DNA from: Bacteroidota bacterium | GTDB taxonomy: Bacteria; Bacteroidota; Bacteroidia; Cytophagales; Cyclobacteriaceae | Assembly (NCBI GenBank): GCA_024280115.1 | Contig: JAJRQT010000181.1 | Span: 62,001-126,000 of the forward strand | Direction of reading: 5' to 3' | DNA: 64,000 nucleotides | Shown: positions 53,015 through 61,051 of the stretch, piece after piece | How the letters are laid out: every line of letters begins with the position of its first letter | Numbering within the stretch: position 1 is the stretch's first letter | Translations under genes and position numbers: made by a program | Notes under the pieces: model-generated | Databases searched by the model: none | What the model was told of the DNA's origin: nothing | What the model saw: only the letters and a program-made list of their open reading frames with translations

Positions 53015-53485
53015 ATGATTTCCTTTTTCCCTATTCAAAGCGAGACAAGATTAGTGCCTCTGGAAAAAGAGACGCTTGATGGAAAGTTGGAAAAGCATAT
53101 AAAAACCATAAAAAGAAATGGTTTTCAGGAGGAACCAAAAGCCCATATTTTTAATGGTATTTGGAATGAGGAAGGATTTACAATCTCCTTAAAACTAAAA
53201 ATATCAAATAATTTCATTCCAATCATTAATGGTTCTTACATTGTTACGGAAGGTGAAATTTTAATTAAGCTGACCTACGAGATGTTTCCTGCCACTAAAA
53301 AGCTCTTGCTGCTCTGGACGGTTTTAACAATTCTGATCACGCTATTTTTTGTTGTACTTCATCAGGCATGGCTTTATGGGGCTATTAGCTTTGGCTTTTG
53401 TTTGGTTAATTACATTCTGAGTATAGAAAATTTCAAATTACAAGTAGGCAAAAGCAAGCGGATGTTAGATAAGATGCTTTCTTGA
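53015..53485 (+). CDS. Small membrane protein of unknown function
   Basis: The 156-residue protein starts immediately after the ridA stop, so the two are cotranscribed. A soluble N-terminal part (about 1-90, with INGSYIVTEGEILIKLTYEM) is followed by two hydrophobic helices (about 95-115, LLLLWTVLTILITLFFVVL, and 120-140, LYGAISFGFCLVNYIL) and a basic C-terminal tail. No domain was recognised. It ends 72 bases before gltX. Confidence 0.65.
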   Translation: MISFFPIQSETRLVPLEKETLDGKLEKHIKTIKRNGFQEEPKAHIFNGIWNEEGFTISLKLKISNNFIPIINGSYIVTEGEILIKLTYEMFPATKKLLLLWTVLTILITLFFVVLHQAWLYGAISFGFCLVNYILSIENFKLQVGKSKRMLDKMLS

Positions 53486-53516
53486 TATAAATTCTTTAAA
53501 CCACGGTTGCATTTCT

Positions 53517-53524
53517 TACCTTTG
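53517..53524 (+). promoter_or_regulatory. -7 element before gltX
   Basis: TACCTTTG followed by TACAAA lies 32 bases before the gltX start and fits TAnnTTTG. The -33 region is T-rich, without a clear TTG at the ideal distance. Confidence 0.65.
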
Positions 53525-53556
53525 TACAAATTCAACAAAGCCTATATATTTTATCG

Positions 53557-55086
53557 ATGGAAAATAAAGTGAGGGTAAGATTTGCCCCAAGTCCAACAGG
53601 AGCGCTGCACATTGGCGGTGTGAGAACTGCGCTTTATAACTATTTTTTTGCCAGGAAAAATAATGGAAAATTCATACTGCGAATTGAAGATACGGATCAG
53701 GCAAGGTTTGTTTCCGGAGCAGAAGCGTATATAAATGAAACTTTTGCATGGTTGGGTATTCAACCTGATGAAGGTATCGGCTATGGGGGTGAATTTGGAC
53801 CCTATAAGCAATCTGAGCGTAAGGACTTGTACAAGAAATATGCAGATATACTGATAGCCGAGGGGAAAGCATATTATGCTTTTGATACTCCGGAAGAACT
53901 GAATGCCATGCGCCAAAGATTAAAAGAAGCAAAAGCTGACAATCAGGTTTACGACAGCCTTTCACGGGAAACCATGAGAAATTCACTGACTCTGAGTAAG
54001 GAAGAAGTTGATGAATTGATTAAAAGTGAGGCGGCATATGTGGTCAGGCTGAAAGTGGAAAGAGATGAGGTGGTCAGTCTGGATGATATGGTTCGTGGCG
54101 AGGTAAAAGTGAGTTCCAACAATATAGATGATAAGGTACTCATGAAATCAGATGGCATGCCCACTTATCATTTGGCAAATGTCGTTGATGACCACCTGAT
54201 GAGGGTTTCTCATGTGATCAGGGGCGAAGAATGGCTCCCGAGCGCTCCATTGCACGTATTGCTTTATAAGTACCTTGGTTGGTCAGATACCATGCCACAG
54301 TTTGCTCATTTACCATTATTGCTCAAGCCCGACGGAAATGGAAAGTTGAGCAAAAGAGATGCAGATAAGCATGGATATCCTGTTTTTCCGTTGGAATGGG
54401 AAGATCCCAAAACCAGTGAAAAGTCAATGGGATTCAGGGAACAGGGTTATCTTCCGCAGGCCATTACCAATTTTCTGGCGATGTTGGGATGGAATCCCGG
54501 AACTGAGCAGGAGCTTTTTACAATGGAAGAGTTGATAGATAATTTTTCAATTGAAAGAATTAATAAGTCGGGATCAAAATTTGATATCGATAAAGCGAAT
54601 TGGTTTAATCAGCAATATTTAAAGAATATTGACAATGAGGTATTAGCGGATGATTTTTTAAAGCTGCTAAAGTCGAAGGGAGTGGAATTTTCAGCGAGTA
54701 AAGCTGCAGCTGTTTGTGGGTTGCTTAAAGAGCGTGTGATTTTTCCTCAGGAATTCTGGACTAGCGGTCGTTATTTCTTTTATCCTCCTGGAGAATATGA
54801 TCAGAAAGTCATTAGGAAAAAATGGAATGATGAGGCCAAGGAGATACTTGTCGATTACAAAAACGCCTTGAAGAAAATTGATACTTTGACCAAAGAATCA
54901 GCGTTAGAAACTTTAAATGAGGTACTTGCACAACATGAGGCAGGTATGGGGAGGGTGATGCCTGCATTACGGGTTTCAATAACCGGCGTAGCAGGAGGAC
55001 CGGATCTTATGGGAATATTGGAAGTTTTAGGTAGGGATGAAGTGGTAGAGAGGATTGAAACAGCATTAAATAAAATCGTTAAATAA
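53557..55086 (+). CDS. gltX: Glutamyl-tRNA synthetase
   Basis: The class-I synthetase charges tRNA(Glu). The 509 residues contain the HIGH-type motif APSPTGALHIGGVRTALYNY (about 9-28), FILRIEDTDQARF and the KMSKR-type KLSKRDADKHG (about 266-276). The C-terminal anticodon-binding domain is complete. Its last base is shared with the start codon of the small downstream gene (TAATG). Confidence 0.97.
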   Translation: MENKVRVRFAPSPTGALHIGGVRTALYNYFFARKNNGKFILRIEDTDQARFVSGAEAYINETFAWLGIQPDEGIGYGGEFGPYKQSERKDLYKKYADILIAEGKAYYAFDTPEELNAMRQRLKEAKADNQVYDSLSRETMRNSLTLSKEEVDELIKSEAAYVVRLKVERDEVVSLDDMVRGEVKVSSNNIDDKVLMKSDGMPTYHLANVVDDHLMRVSHVIRGEEWLPSAPLHVLLYKYLGWSDTMPQFAHLPLLLKPDGNGKLSKRDADKHGYPVFPLEWEDPKTSEKSMGFREQGYLPQAITNFLAMLGWNPGTEQELFTMEELIDNFSIERINKSGSKFDIDKANWFNQQYLKNIDNEVLADDFLKLLKSKGVEFSASKAAAVCGLLKERVIFPQEFWTSGRYFFYPPGEYDQKVIRKKWNDEAKEILVDYKNALKKIDTLTKESALETLNEVLAQHEAGMGRVMPALRVSITGVAGGPDLMGILEVLGRDEVVERIETALNKIVK

Positions 55087-55298
55087 TGGGAGGAAAGCGA
55101 AAATCGATGGATAAGAAAAAACCTGATATTAATAGTGAACTTGAGGGATTGGATATTAATATTAATTCACTTGGCGCAATTAATTCAACCTATGATATAG
55201 ATAAAATCAATGAATTTCTTGATTCTCATGTCGATGATAAAAAGTTGCACAATCTTGATCAACCGATTGAGGATGAGTCTGAACCATCAAAGGACTAA
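55086..55298 (+). CDS. Small acidic protein coupled to gltX
   Basis: A 70-residue frame begins at ATG 55086, overlapping the gltX stop by one base. It has a basic start (MGGKRKSMDKKKPDINSELE), then an acidic helical region with DININSLGAINSTYDIDKIN and a negatively charged tail. A second Met at residue 8 is an alternative start. No function is known. The stop overlaps the convergent gene at 55295 by four bases. Confidence 0.6.
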   Translation: MGGKRKSMDKKKPDINSELEGLDININSLGAINSTYDIDKINEFLDSHVDDKKLHNLDQPIEDESEPSKD

Positions 55299-55954
55299 AA
55301 ATTTCTGAGAATTGCAAAACCAACGCCAGATTTTCCCTGATATCCGGTAATATCTCCGGGCCGGAAAAAAGGGTGCAAATTAAAAATGTAATTATTTGTG
55401 CTGTATTTGAGCCCAAAACCCAACTCTACATTTCCATCAAGCCTTATTTTGTAATTATCGTTTCCGAGATCATGAACTTCTATTCCAGATTGATTTATAA
55501 GCTTTGCTTCATACGTTATGGGATATATAAGAATTATGTTTAAAGAAACATAGGGCTGAAATTTTGACCCTTTCAGTATATTATATTGGGCGCCTATAGG
55601 CATTTCAATATTATTCCATTTTTCTTCATATCGGTAAGGTTCAAAATCAAAATCTTCTAAACCATTCCCGCATCGTGGCATTATATTGTAGTCATCGATA
55701 TATGCGGAAACATAAGAATACTGTAGCCCATGAGCAAACGAGAACCTCCTTTTTGCAAAAAGCAATCCATGATAACCAATAGTATAACCTTTGGAGAAAT
55801 GATGATCTTTAAAAACGTTCCCTGTCTCCTCGTTTACCCACATATTTTTTTTCCTGGGAATCCATTCAACAGAGGTGTAGATACCTCCAAAATGCTGTGC
55901 GATTATTGTAGTGCTAATAATAAGACAAAAAATAAAAATGAATAGCTTTCTCAT
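55295..55954 (-). CDS. Secreted/outer-membrane beta-barrel-like protein
   Basis: The 219-residue protein has a signal peptide (MRKLFIFIFCLIISTTIIAQ). The rest consists of alternating strands with aromatic residues (FGGIYTSVEWIPRK, LFAKRRFSFAHGLQYSYVSA, VELGFGLKYSTNNYIFNLHP), like small Bacteroidota porin-family barrels. It ends in RNF with a terminal Phe. The ligand or role is unknown. No good TAnnTTTG promoter was found upstream. Confidence 0.7.
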   Translation of the reverse strand: MRKLFIFIFCLIISTTIIAQHFGGIYTSVEWIPRKKNMWVNEETGNVFKDHHFSKGYTIGYHGLLFAKRRFSFAHGLQYSYVSAYIDDYNIMPRCGNGLEDFDFEPYRYEEKWNNIEMPIGAQYNILKGSKFQPYVSLNIILIYPITYEAKLINQSGIEVHDLGNDNYKIRLDGNVELGFGLKYSTNNYIFNLHPFFRPGDITGYQGKSGVGFAILRNF

Positions 55955-56111
55955 GGATGGAAAGTAAATCCGGTGTCTCTATAAAATTGTTGTAACGAAG
56001 TTAAACTAAAGACACAGGAAAATAAAGTTTGGTTGATATGGATTTTGCAGTTCAGAATTTTTTATAAAAGGGATGACTTTTGGAATTGAAAAAGCTTAAT
56101 TAAAAAAAATG

Positions 56112-56139
56112 AAAAAAGCCAGATCTCTCCAGCTTTTTT
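56112..56139. terminator. Terminator downstream of the VWA gene (probably bidirectional)
   Basis: AAAAAAGC (56112-56119) pairs with GCTTTTTT (56132-56139), with further partial pairing inside. The A run gives a U tract for the minus-strand transcript of the VWA gene. Confidence 0.6.
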
Positions 56140-56141
56140 CT

Positions 56142-56176
56142 CAGCACCTAGTCCCTGGCGCCCAGCACCCGAATCC
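56142..56176. repeat. Five degenerate 7-base tandem units (nnGnnCC-like)
   Basis: The units CAGCACC, TAGTCCC, TGGCGCC, CAGCACC and CGAATCC lie head to tail, reaching the stop codon of the VWA gene. Units 1 and 4 are identical. The stretch is strongly GC-rich compared with its AT-rich neighbourhood. The repeat has no known function here. Confidence 0.6.
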
Positions 56177-58077
56177 TATTTTCTCGATGCTACAAATCTC
56201 GAAGATTCAACCAACCTGATAAACTCGCTACGGTAACCTTCATCATCATCACCTTTTGCCCCTTTGGCCAATTTGATTACAGAAGCTATATCTACCTTCT
56301 GCGAAAAATCAGATTCCCTAAGCAACATACCAAAACCAGCTACTGCTGCCGACCACCTGAAATTGTCAGAAGAGTTTTTCCAATCTTTATTATTATCCAG
56401 GATTGTTGTGGTGATCAATTTACTATTATTTCCATCAGGGGATTTATACCTTAATTTCAAGGTCATCAACTCCTTTGAGTTATAGGAATTTTTTTCTACC
56501 TCATTTTTCTGATATTTAAGAGGATCAACTGATTTCAAAAATTCACTTTTTACACCCATTGGAATGATCTCATACAATGCCGTTACGGTGTGGCCGCTCC
56601 CCAATTCGCCAGCGTCCTTTTTATCATCATTGAAATCTTCAGCCTTTAATTTGCGATTTTCATAACCTATCAACCTGTACGCCTGTACTTTTGCGGGATT
56701 AAATTCAACTTGAAGTTTGACATCCTTTGCTATTGTAAACAAGGTTCCACCAAACTCATTTACAAATACTTTTTTTGCCTCCTGAAGATTATCGATATAG
56801 GCATAATTTCCATTGCCTTTGTCAGCGAGGATTTCCATTTTATCATCTTTATAATTGCCCATGCCGAATCCGACAACTGTAAGAAATACACCTTGATCAC
56901 GTTTCTTTTCGATTAATCTTTCCATCTCAGCATTGCTGGAGGCTCCGATGTTAAAATCGCCATCAGTGGCCAGAATGATCCTGTTGTTTCCGCCTTCTTT
57001 AAAATTTTCTAAAGCCACATCGTATGCCAGCTTTATTCCCGCTCCTCCGGCTGTAGATCCGCCTGCACTCAATCTACCCAGAGCGGTCATGATTTTTTCT
57101 TTGTTGCTTACAGGTGTTGACGGTAGTACTAATCCTGCAGCGCCCGCATAAACTACGATGGCCACCCTGTCTTTGTCTCTCATTTCTTCTACCAGCATTT
57201 TGAAAGCAGATTTCAGAAGGGGGAGCTTATTCACATCCTGCATTGAACCGGATACATCTATCAGAAATACAAGATTGGAGGGGGGTAAGTTGTCGGTTGG
57301 TATCTTCTTACCTTGCAATCCAATGTGCACCAATTTGTGGTCCTCATTCCACGGACAAGAGGCTATTTCCGTATTGACGGAAAACGGAACATCTCTTACG
57401 GGTTGAGGATATTCATAGTTGAAATAATTTATCATTTCTTCTATGCGTATCGCGTCAGTCGGGGGCTTTTGGCCATTGTTTAAGAATCTGCGCATATTGG
57501 CATACGAAGCTACATCCACATCAATGGAAAACGTGGACAATGGATTTTTAATTGCTGCTAAAAATTCATTTTCATTAATTGTGGTATAGCCTTCTGTATC
57601 AAATTGAGGAATTTTATAATCTGACTCATATGCTATCATTGGGGCATAGGCCATATCCATCATTGCCTTTTTATGCCTTCTACTATTGCCATGAATCCTG
57701 ACAGCAGAACCGACAATATTCTGAATATCTGTTTCATTTTCCACATCTTCAATTACAACAATCTCTTGTAAAGAGCTCACATCCGCGGTCAATGTGACAT
57801 CAATTATTCTTTTTGATTTTACGACAATTTCTTCCGTAATAAATCCCACTGAGGAGAACGCTAATACTGATTTTTCATTTTTAACAGTAATTTCGTATGC
57901 TCCATTCAAGTCACTGACTGTTCCATTAGCAGTTCCTTTTTCAACGATATTTACACATGGAACAGGAGATCCATCCTCTCCGCTTAGTACTGTTCCACTG
58001 ATTTTAATTTCTTTTACATCAGCAAACCTGCTTGCTGATAGTAAAATAACGATAAGAAAAATTGCAATCTTTTTCAT
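56176..58077 (-). CDS. Exported VWA-domain protein with carboxypeptidase-D-like N-terminal module
   Basis: I chose the ATG at 58077 (MKKIAIFLIVILLSASRF, a signal peptide), giving 633 residues. A carboxypeptidase-regulatory-like module (about 25-100, SGTVLSGEDGSPVPCVNIVE) ends in SSLQEIVVIED, which resembles a TonB box. The VWA domain follows with MIDAS DVSGSM (about 271-276), GGSTAGGAG and TDGDFN, then a C-terminal DUF3520-type region (about 450-633). YfbK-like proteins have this layout. It is divergent from the sigma gene at 58203. Function unknown; an envelope sensor or scaffold is likely. Confidence 0.88.
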   Translation of the reverse strand: MKKIAIFLIVILLSASRFADVKEIKISGTVLSGEDGSPVPCVNIVEKGTANGTVSDLNGAYEITVKNEKSVLAFSSVGFITEEIVVKSKRIIDVTLTADVSSLQEIVVIEDVENETDIQNIVGSAVRIHGNSRRHKKAMMDMAYAPMIAYESDYKIPQFDTEGYTTINENEFLAAIKNPLSTFSIDVDVASYANMRRFLNNGQKPPTDAIRIEEMINYFNYEYPQPVRDVPFSVNTEIASCPWNEDHKLVHIGLQGKKIPTDNLPPSNLVFLIDVSGSMQDVNKLPLLKSAFKMLVEEMRDKDRVAIVVYAGAAGLVLPSTPVSNKEKIMTALGRLSAGGSTAGGAGIKLAYDVALENFKEGGNNRIILATDGDFNIGASSNAEMERLIEKKRDQGVFLTVVGFGMGNYKDDKMEILADKGNGNYAYIDNLQEAKKVFVNEFGGTLFTIAKDVKLQVEFNPAKVQAYRLIGYENRKLKAEDFNDDKKDAGELGSGHTVTALYEIIPMGVKSEFLKSVDPLKYQKNEVEKNSYNSKELMTLKLRYKSPDGNNSKLITTTILDNNKDWKNSSDNFRWSAAVAGFGMLLRESDFSQKVDIASVIKLAKGAKGDDDEGYRSEFIRLVESSRFVASRK

Positions 58078-58141
58078 GAGTATAAAATTTAATTTGACGT
58101 TTTTTTTAGAAGGATGCGGTACTTTCTTGTATTCCATAAAA

Positions 58142-58149
58142 TATTTTTG
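58142..58149 (+). promoter_or_regulatory. Candidate -7 element before the sigma factor gene
   Basis: TATTTTTG matches TAnnTTTG and lies 53 bases before the sigma start. A palindrome AGGATA-AA-TATCCT (58184-58197) lies between this element and the ATG and could be a binding site. No good -33 element was found. Confidence 0.45.
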
Positions 58150-58202
58150 GAATTTTTACTTTTTACTGATTTTTGGGCTTATGAGGATAAATATCCTATC
58201 GC

Positions 58203-58787
58203 ATGTTTTTGAGATCCGAGCGCAAGTATAAAGAAGAGTCCGATGACTGGCTGATTTCCAGGTTTAAATTGACCGGAGATCTCGAATATCCGGGAAGGCT
58301 TTTTGATAAGTACATGCATTTGGTATATGGCGTGTGTTTAAAATATCTTAAAGAAAGAGAAGCCAGTAAGGATGCTACCATGCAGGTTTTTGAAAAACTT
58401 ATCGTTGAACTTTCGAAAAGAGATATAGAGAATTTTAAACCATGGCTACACACGATTACAAAGAATCATTGCCTGATGCAGTTGAGGTCTATGAAAGTAA
58501 AATCATCACAGCAAGAGAAAATGTTAAATGATGAGGCGTTTTTTATGGAAAGTAGCCATGAATTGCATCATAATGATGAGCAGGTTTTAGAACAGGATTT
58601 GGAGGCGCTTAAAAATTGTATTGAAAAATTAAAAGCTGAACAAAAAGAATGTATTAAGTTGTTTTACCTCAAAGAAAAGTGTTACCAGGAAATATCAGAC
58701 GAATTGAGCGTTGAGTTGAAAAAAGTAAAAAGTTTTATTCAAAATGGTAAGAGGAATTTGAAAATTTGTATGGAGAAAAATGGCTAA
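58203..58787 (+). CDS. ECF-like sigma-70 factor
   Basis: A 194-residue two-domain sigma factor. Region 2 (about 28-66) reads LFDKYMHLVYGVCLKYLKER with the polymerase-binding pattern. Region 4 (about 143-190) is a helix-turn-helix with ECIKLFYLKEKCYQEISDEL. No region 1 or 3 is present, as expected for ECF factors. The stop overlaps the downstream TonB-like gene by 8 bases, so that gene is its likely anti-sigma or effector partner. Target genes are unknown. Confidence 0.88.
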   Translation: MFLRSERKYKEESDDWLISRFKLTGDLEYPGRLFDKYMHLVYGVCLKYLKEREASKDATMQVFEKLIVELSKRDIENFKPWLHTITKNHCLMQLRSMKVKSSQQEKMLNDEAFFMESSHELHHNDEQVLEQDLEALKNCIEKLKAEQKECIKLFYLKEKCYQEISDELSVELKKVKSFIQNGKRNLKICMEKNG

Positions 58788-60147
58788 GGAGAAAAACCAT
58801 ATAGTAAATTCAAAAGATTACCAAAGATATCTGCATGGGCAGATGACATCCAAAGAACGCCATAACTTTGAAAATAGTTTGCTGGAAGATGGATTTGAAA
58901 ATGAAGCTTTTGAAGGGCTTTCACAGTTGAAACCTGATGAATTATCAGAGGATTTAAATTCTCTTGGTGATAGACTGATCTCTAAAACAAGAAAGAGAAA
59001 TTCATTCCTGTTCTGGAGAATTGCAGCCTCGATTTTGCTATTGAGTCTTTTTTCGTTTTTAGTGTATTATTTGATTGATTCTAATACCAAAAAGGAAATA
59101 GCACAATCTAAAGAAATACCTACGGTAGAGAAAACAGATAAGACGCAGTATCCGTCTTTGACTCATTTGGACAGTTCAGAAATGGATTCTGATCAAATAA
59201 TTGCCTATCAACAAAATTTAGATGAGGAGTCGATAGATAACATAGTTCCGGAAGAATCCCGAAAATCCTTTAATCGGGCAAAATCTGAAGAAGAGCCATC
59301 TCAAGAGGCTCTATTAGAGATTGCCGATGCTGAAGAAGAATCAGAAGAAATGGTTATGGATGATGTTGAAGTTGACCCAATTTTATCTTTAGCCGAAGCT
59401 AAGAAAGAGCAGCCCCAAGCTGATTTGGAATTATTTGAACAAATTGAAGAAATTGTATCCAATGAGCCTTTGTCGCAGGTTTCGGCAATGAAAAAAGGAG
59501 CTGCTTCCAGTCAGAGTCGAATGGCGGTTAGGAATAAAAACTTAAGAACAATTACAGGAAAAGTAATGTCCCTGGAAGATGATGAAGTAATCCCAGGGGT
59601 AAATATAAATGTGAAAGGAACCGACATTGGAACCATCTCTGATTTTGATGGGAATTACACCATTGCTGTGCCAAAAGACGAGGAGATAACATTGGTATTT
59701 TCGAGTGTGGGCTATTTGTCTGAAGAAATTAAAGTTGAAAACCATGAAACTATTGATGCAAATATTGAACCGGATATCAGTGCGCTTAGTGAAATTGTTG
59801 TCGTTGATTACGGCGTTTCAAGCAATTATCAAAAGCCCGAATATGCATACACTCCACCCAAACCGGTAGGAGGTAATGGGAAATTTAAGGATTATGTGAA
59901 AGAAAATATCCGTTACCCTGAATCGGGACTGGAAGATAAAATCAAAGGAACTGTAAAATTGAAATTAACAATTGATCGAAACGGCAAAATTTCTAATGTA
60001 GAAGTGCTGAAAAGTCTTGGCCGGGAATTTGACAAAGAGGCCATCAGGCTGATTAATGAAGGTCCAAAATGGGAGCCCGCCAGGGAAAATGACTCAACAA
60101 TTGTGAAGGATGTTAAAGTGAAGATTAGGTTTAGGGCGCCGGAGTAA
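58780..60147 (+). CDS. Membrane anti-sigma-like protein with carboxypeptidase-D-like and TonB C-terminal domains
   Basis: A 455-residue inner-membrane protein. The cytoplasmic N-terminus (RYLHGQMTSKERHNFENSLL, about 14-33) resembles an anti-sigma interaction region. One membrane helix follows (about 76-97, FLFWRIAASILLLSLFSFLV), then an acidic linker. A carboxypeptidase-regulatory-like module (about 254-325) ends in SEIVVVDYG, and a TonB C-terminal domain (about 364-455, KFKDYVKENIRYPE) closes the protein. It is translated together with the sigma gene. Its role is probably sigma control plus contact with envelope partners. Confidence 0.82.
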   Translation: MAKEKNHIVNSKDYQRYLHGQMTSKERHNFENSLLEDGFENEAFEGLSQLKPDELSEDLNSLGDRLISKTRKRNSFLFWRIAASILLLSLFSFLVYYLIDSNTKKEIAQSKEIPTVEKTDKTQYPSLTHLDSSEMDSDQIIAYQQNLDEESIDNIVPEESRKSFNRAKSEEEPSQEALLEIADAEEESEEMVMDDVEVDPILSLAEAKKEQPQADLELFEQIEEIVSNEPLSQVSAMKKGAASSQSRMAVRNKNLRTITGKVMSLEDDEVIPGVNINVKGTDIGTISDFDGNYTIAVPKDEEITLVFSSVGYLSEEIKVENHETIDANIEPDISALSEIVVVDYGVSSNYQKPEYAYTPPKPVGGNGKFKDYVKENIRYPESGLEDKIKGTVKLKLTIDRNGKISNVEVLKSLGREFDKEAIRLINEGPKWEPARENDSTIVKDVKVKIRFRAPE

Positions 60148-60179
60148 AAAAGAGAATTTGGTATAAACTCTTCGCAATT

Positions 60180-60560
60180 TTATATTGGCTTGAAAGAATT
60201 GAGTTTTAGGTCCTTCACAACCTTAAAATGTTTGGTATTGCTCGAAACAAGATTCATGTTATTCTCTACTGCCGTTGCGGCAATAATGGCATCTCCAGAT
60301 CTCATATTCGATGAAAGTGCATATTCTTCCACATATATAAGCGCTCTGTGTCCTATGTTTTCAGTGAATGGTAGTATGGAAAATTTAAACTCATGAATAA
60401 AACTTTTGATGTATTTATGATGCGTCTTGTTTTTTGCTCCCTGAAGCAACTCCATGTAACTCTGAATTGAAAGATATTTGTCCTCGTCTCTATCAATGAG
60501 TTTGGCGGCCTTTTCATTTCCCCTTTGAACCCAAATCAAAATATCTGTATCATAAATCAT
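60180..60560 (-). CDS. PIN-domain toxin (VapC-like)
   Basis: The 126-residue protein begins MIYDTDILIWVQRGNEKAAK, with Asp in DTDILIW as the first metal ligand. Conserved acidic residues also occur in SIQSYMELLQGAKN, and RSGDAIIAATAVENN carries the C-terminal acidic site. PIN toxins cleave RNA. Its start overlaps the antitoxin stop by 11 bases, the normal antitoxin-toxin order. Confidence 0.9.
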   Translation of the reverse strand: MIYDTDILIWVQRGNEKAAKLIDRDEDKYLSIQSYMELLQGAKNKTHHKYIKSFIHEFKFSILPFTENIGHRALIYVEEYALSSNMRSGDAIIAATAVENNMNLVSSNTKHFKVVKDLKLNSFKPI

Positions 60561-60786
60561 ATCGGGGTTTTCTTAAATTTTCCATTTCTTCAATTACTGT
60601 TTCTTCATTTTTGCTGCCCATACCAAAAAAAGGGTGATCTTTAACTTTTGTTAATAATTTTTCTCTGGTGGGCTTGATGACGCCTTTGACTTTGCCATGA
60701 TAAAGTACAGTTACACTTTCATTTCTATCAAGCGCTTTTAGAATATCTTTAGTTTTGTACCTTAAATCAATTATAGATGCTTTCAT
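60550..60786 (-). CDS. Antitoxin of the PIN module (Phd/AbrB-like)
   Basis: I chose the ATG at 60786 (MKASIIDLRYKTKDILKALD), giving 78 residues; a longer start at 60804 would begin inside the operator. The N-terminal half fits a DNA-binding domain, with SVTVLYHGKVKGVIKP in the core. The C-terminal part (EETVIEEMENLRKPRYDL) probably binds the toxin. It neutralises the toxin and represses the pair through the inverted repeat at 60803-60831. Confidence 0.85.
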   Translation of the reverse strand: MKASIIDLRYKTKDILKALDRNESVTVLYHGKVKGVIKPTREKLLTKVKDHPFFGMGSKNEETVIEEMENLRKPRYDL

Positions 60787-60802
60787 AATTCTTACATAGA
60801 CC

Positions 60803-60831
60803 ATAAATGTCTATCAAGTATAGACATTTAT
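60803..60831. promoter_or_regulatory. Operator of the toxin-antitoxin pair
   Basis: ATAAATGTCTAT (60803-60814) and ATAGACATTTAT (60820-60831) form a perfect 12-base inverted repeat with a 5-base spacer. On the minus strand its centre overlaps TATACTTG (60822-60815), a near match to the -7 consensus. A TTG at 60845-60843 lies 20 bases upstream of it. The geometry fits autorepression by the antitoxin complex. Confidence 0.8.
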
Positions 60832-61000
60832 TCTAAAATTTCCAATGATTAATTTGATTTAGGAAATCAGTCCGGCCGCAATGGAATAGTGATTATAATT
60901 TTAATCACAACAAACAGATATGAGTAAGGTGATGACGGATTATCATTTTATAAATTTGTAACAAAAGCTAAACCCCGCCCAAATGTATTAAAAATCCGTG

Positions 61001-61029
61001 AAAAAAGCCGATCATTTCCATGACCGGCT
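61001..61029 (-). terminator. Intrinsic terminator after nqrE
   Basis: AGCCGATCAT (61006-61015) pairs with ATGACCGGCT (61020-61029), including one G-U pair, around a 4-base loop. The A run at 61001-61006 becomes the U tract of the minus-strand transcript. It closes the nqr operon 22 bases after nqrE. Confidence 0.88.
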
Positions 61030-61051
61030 TCATTACAAAATTTAAGATTTT

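Noticed and set aside
57794..58231. 145-residue plus-strand frame antisense to the start of the VWA gene
   Set aside because: It covers the divergent promoter region and overlaps the sigma start in another frame, without a domain.
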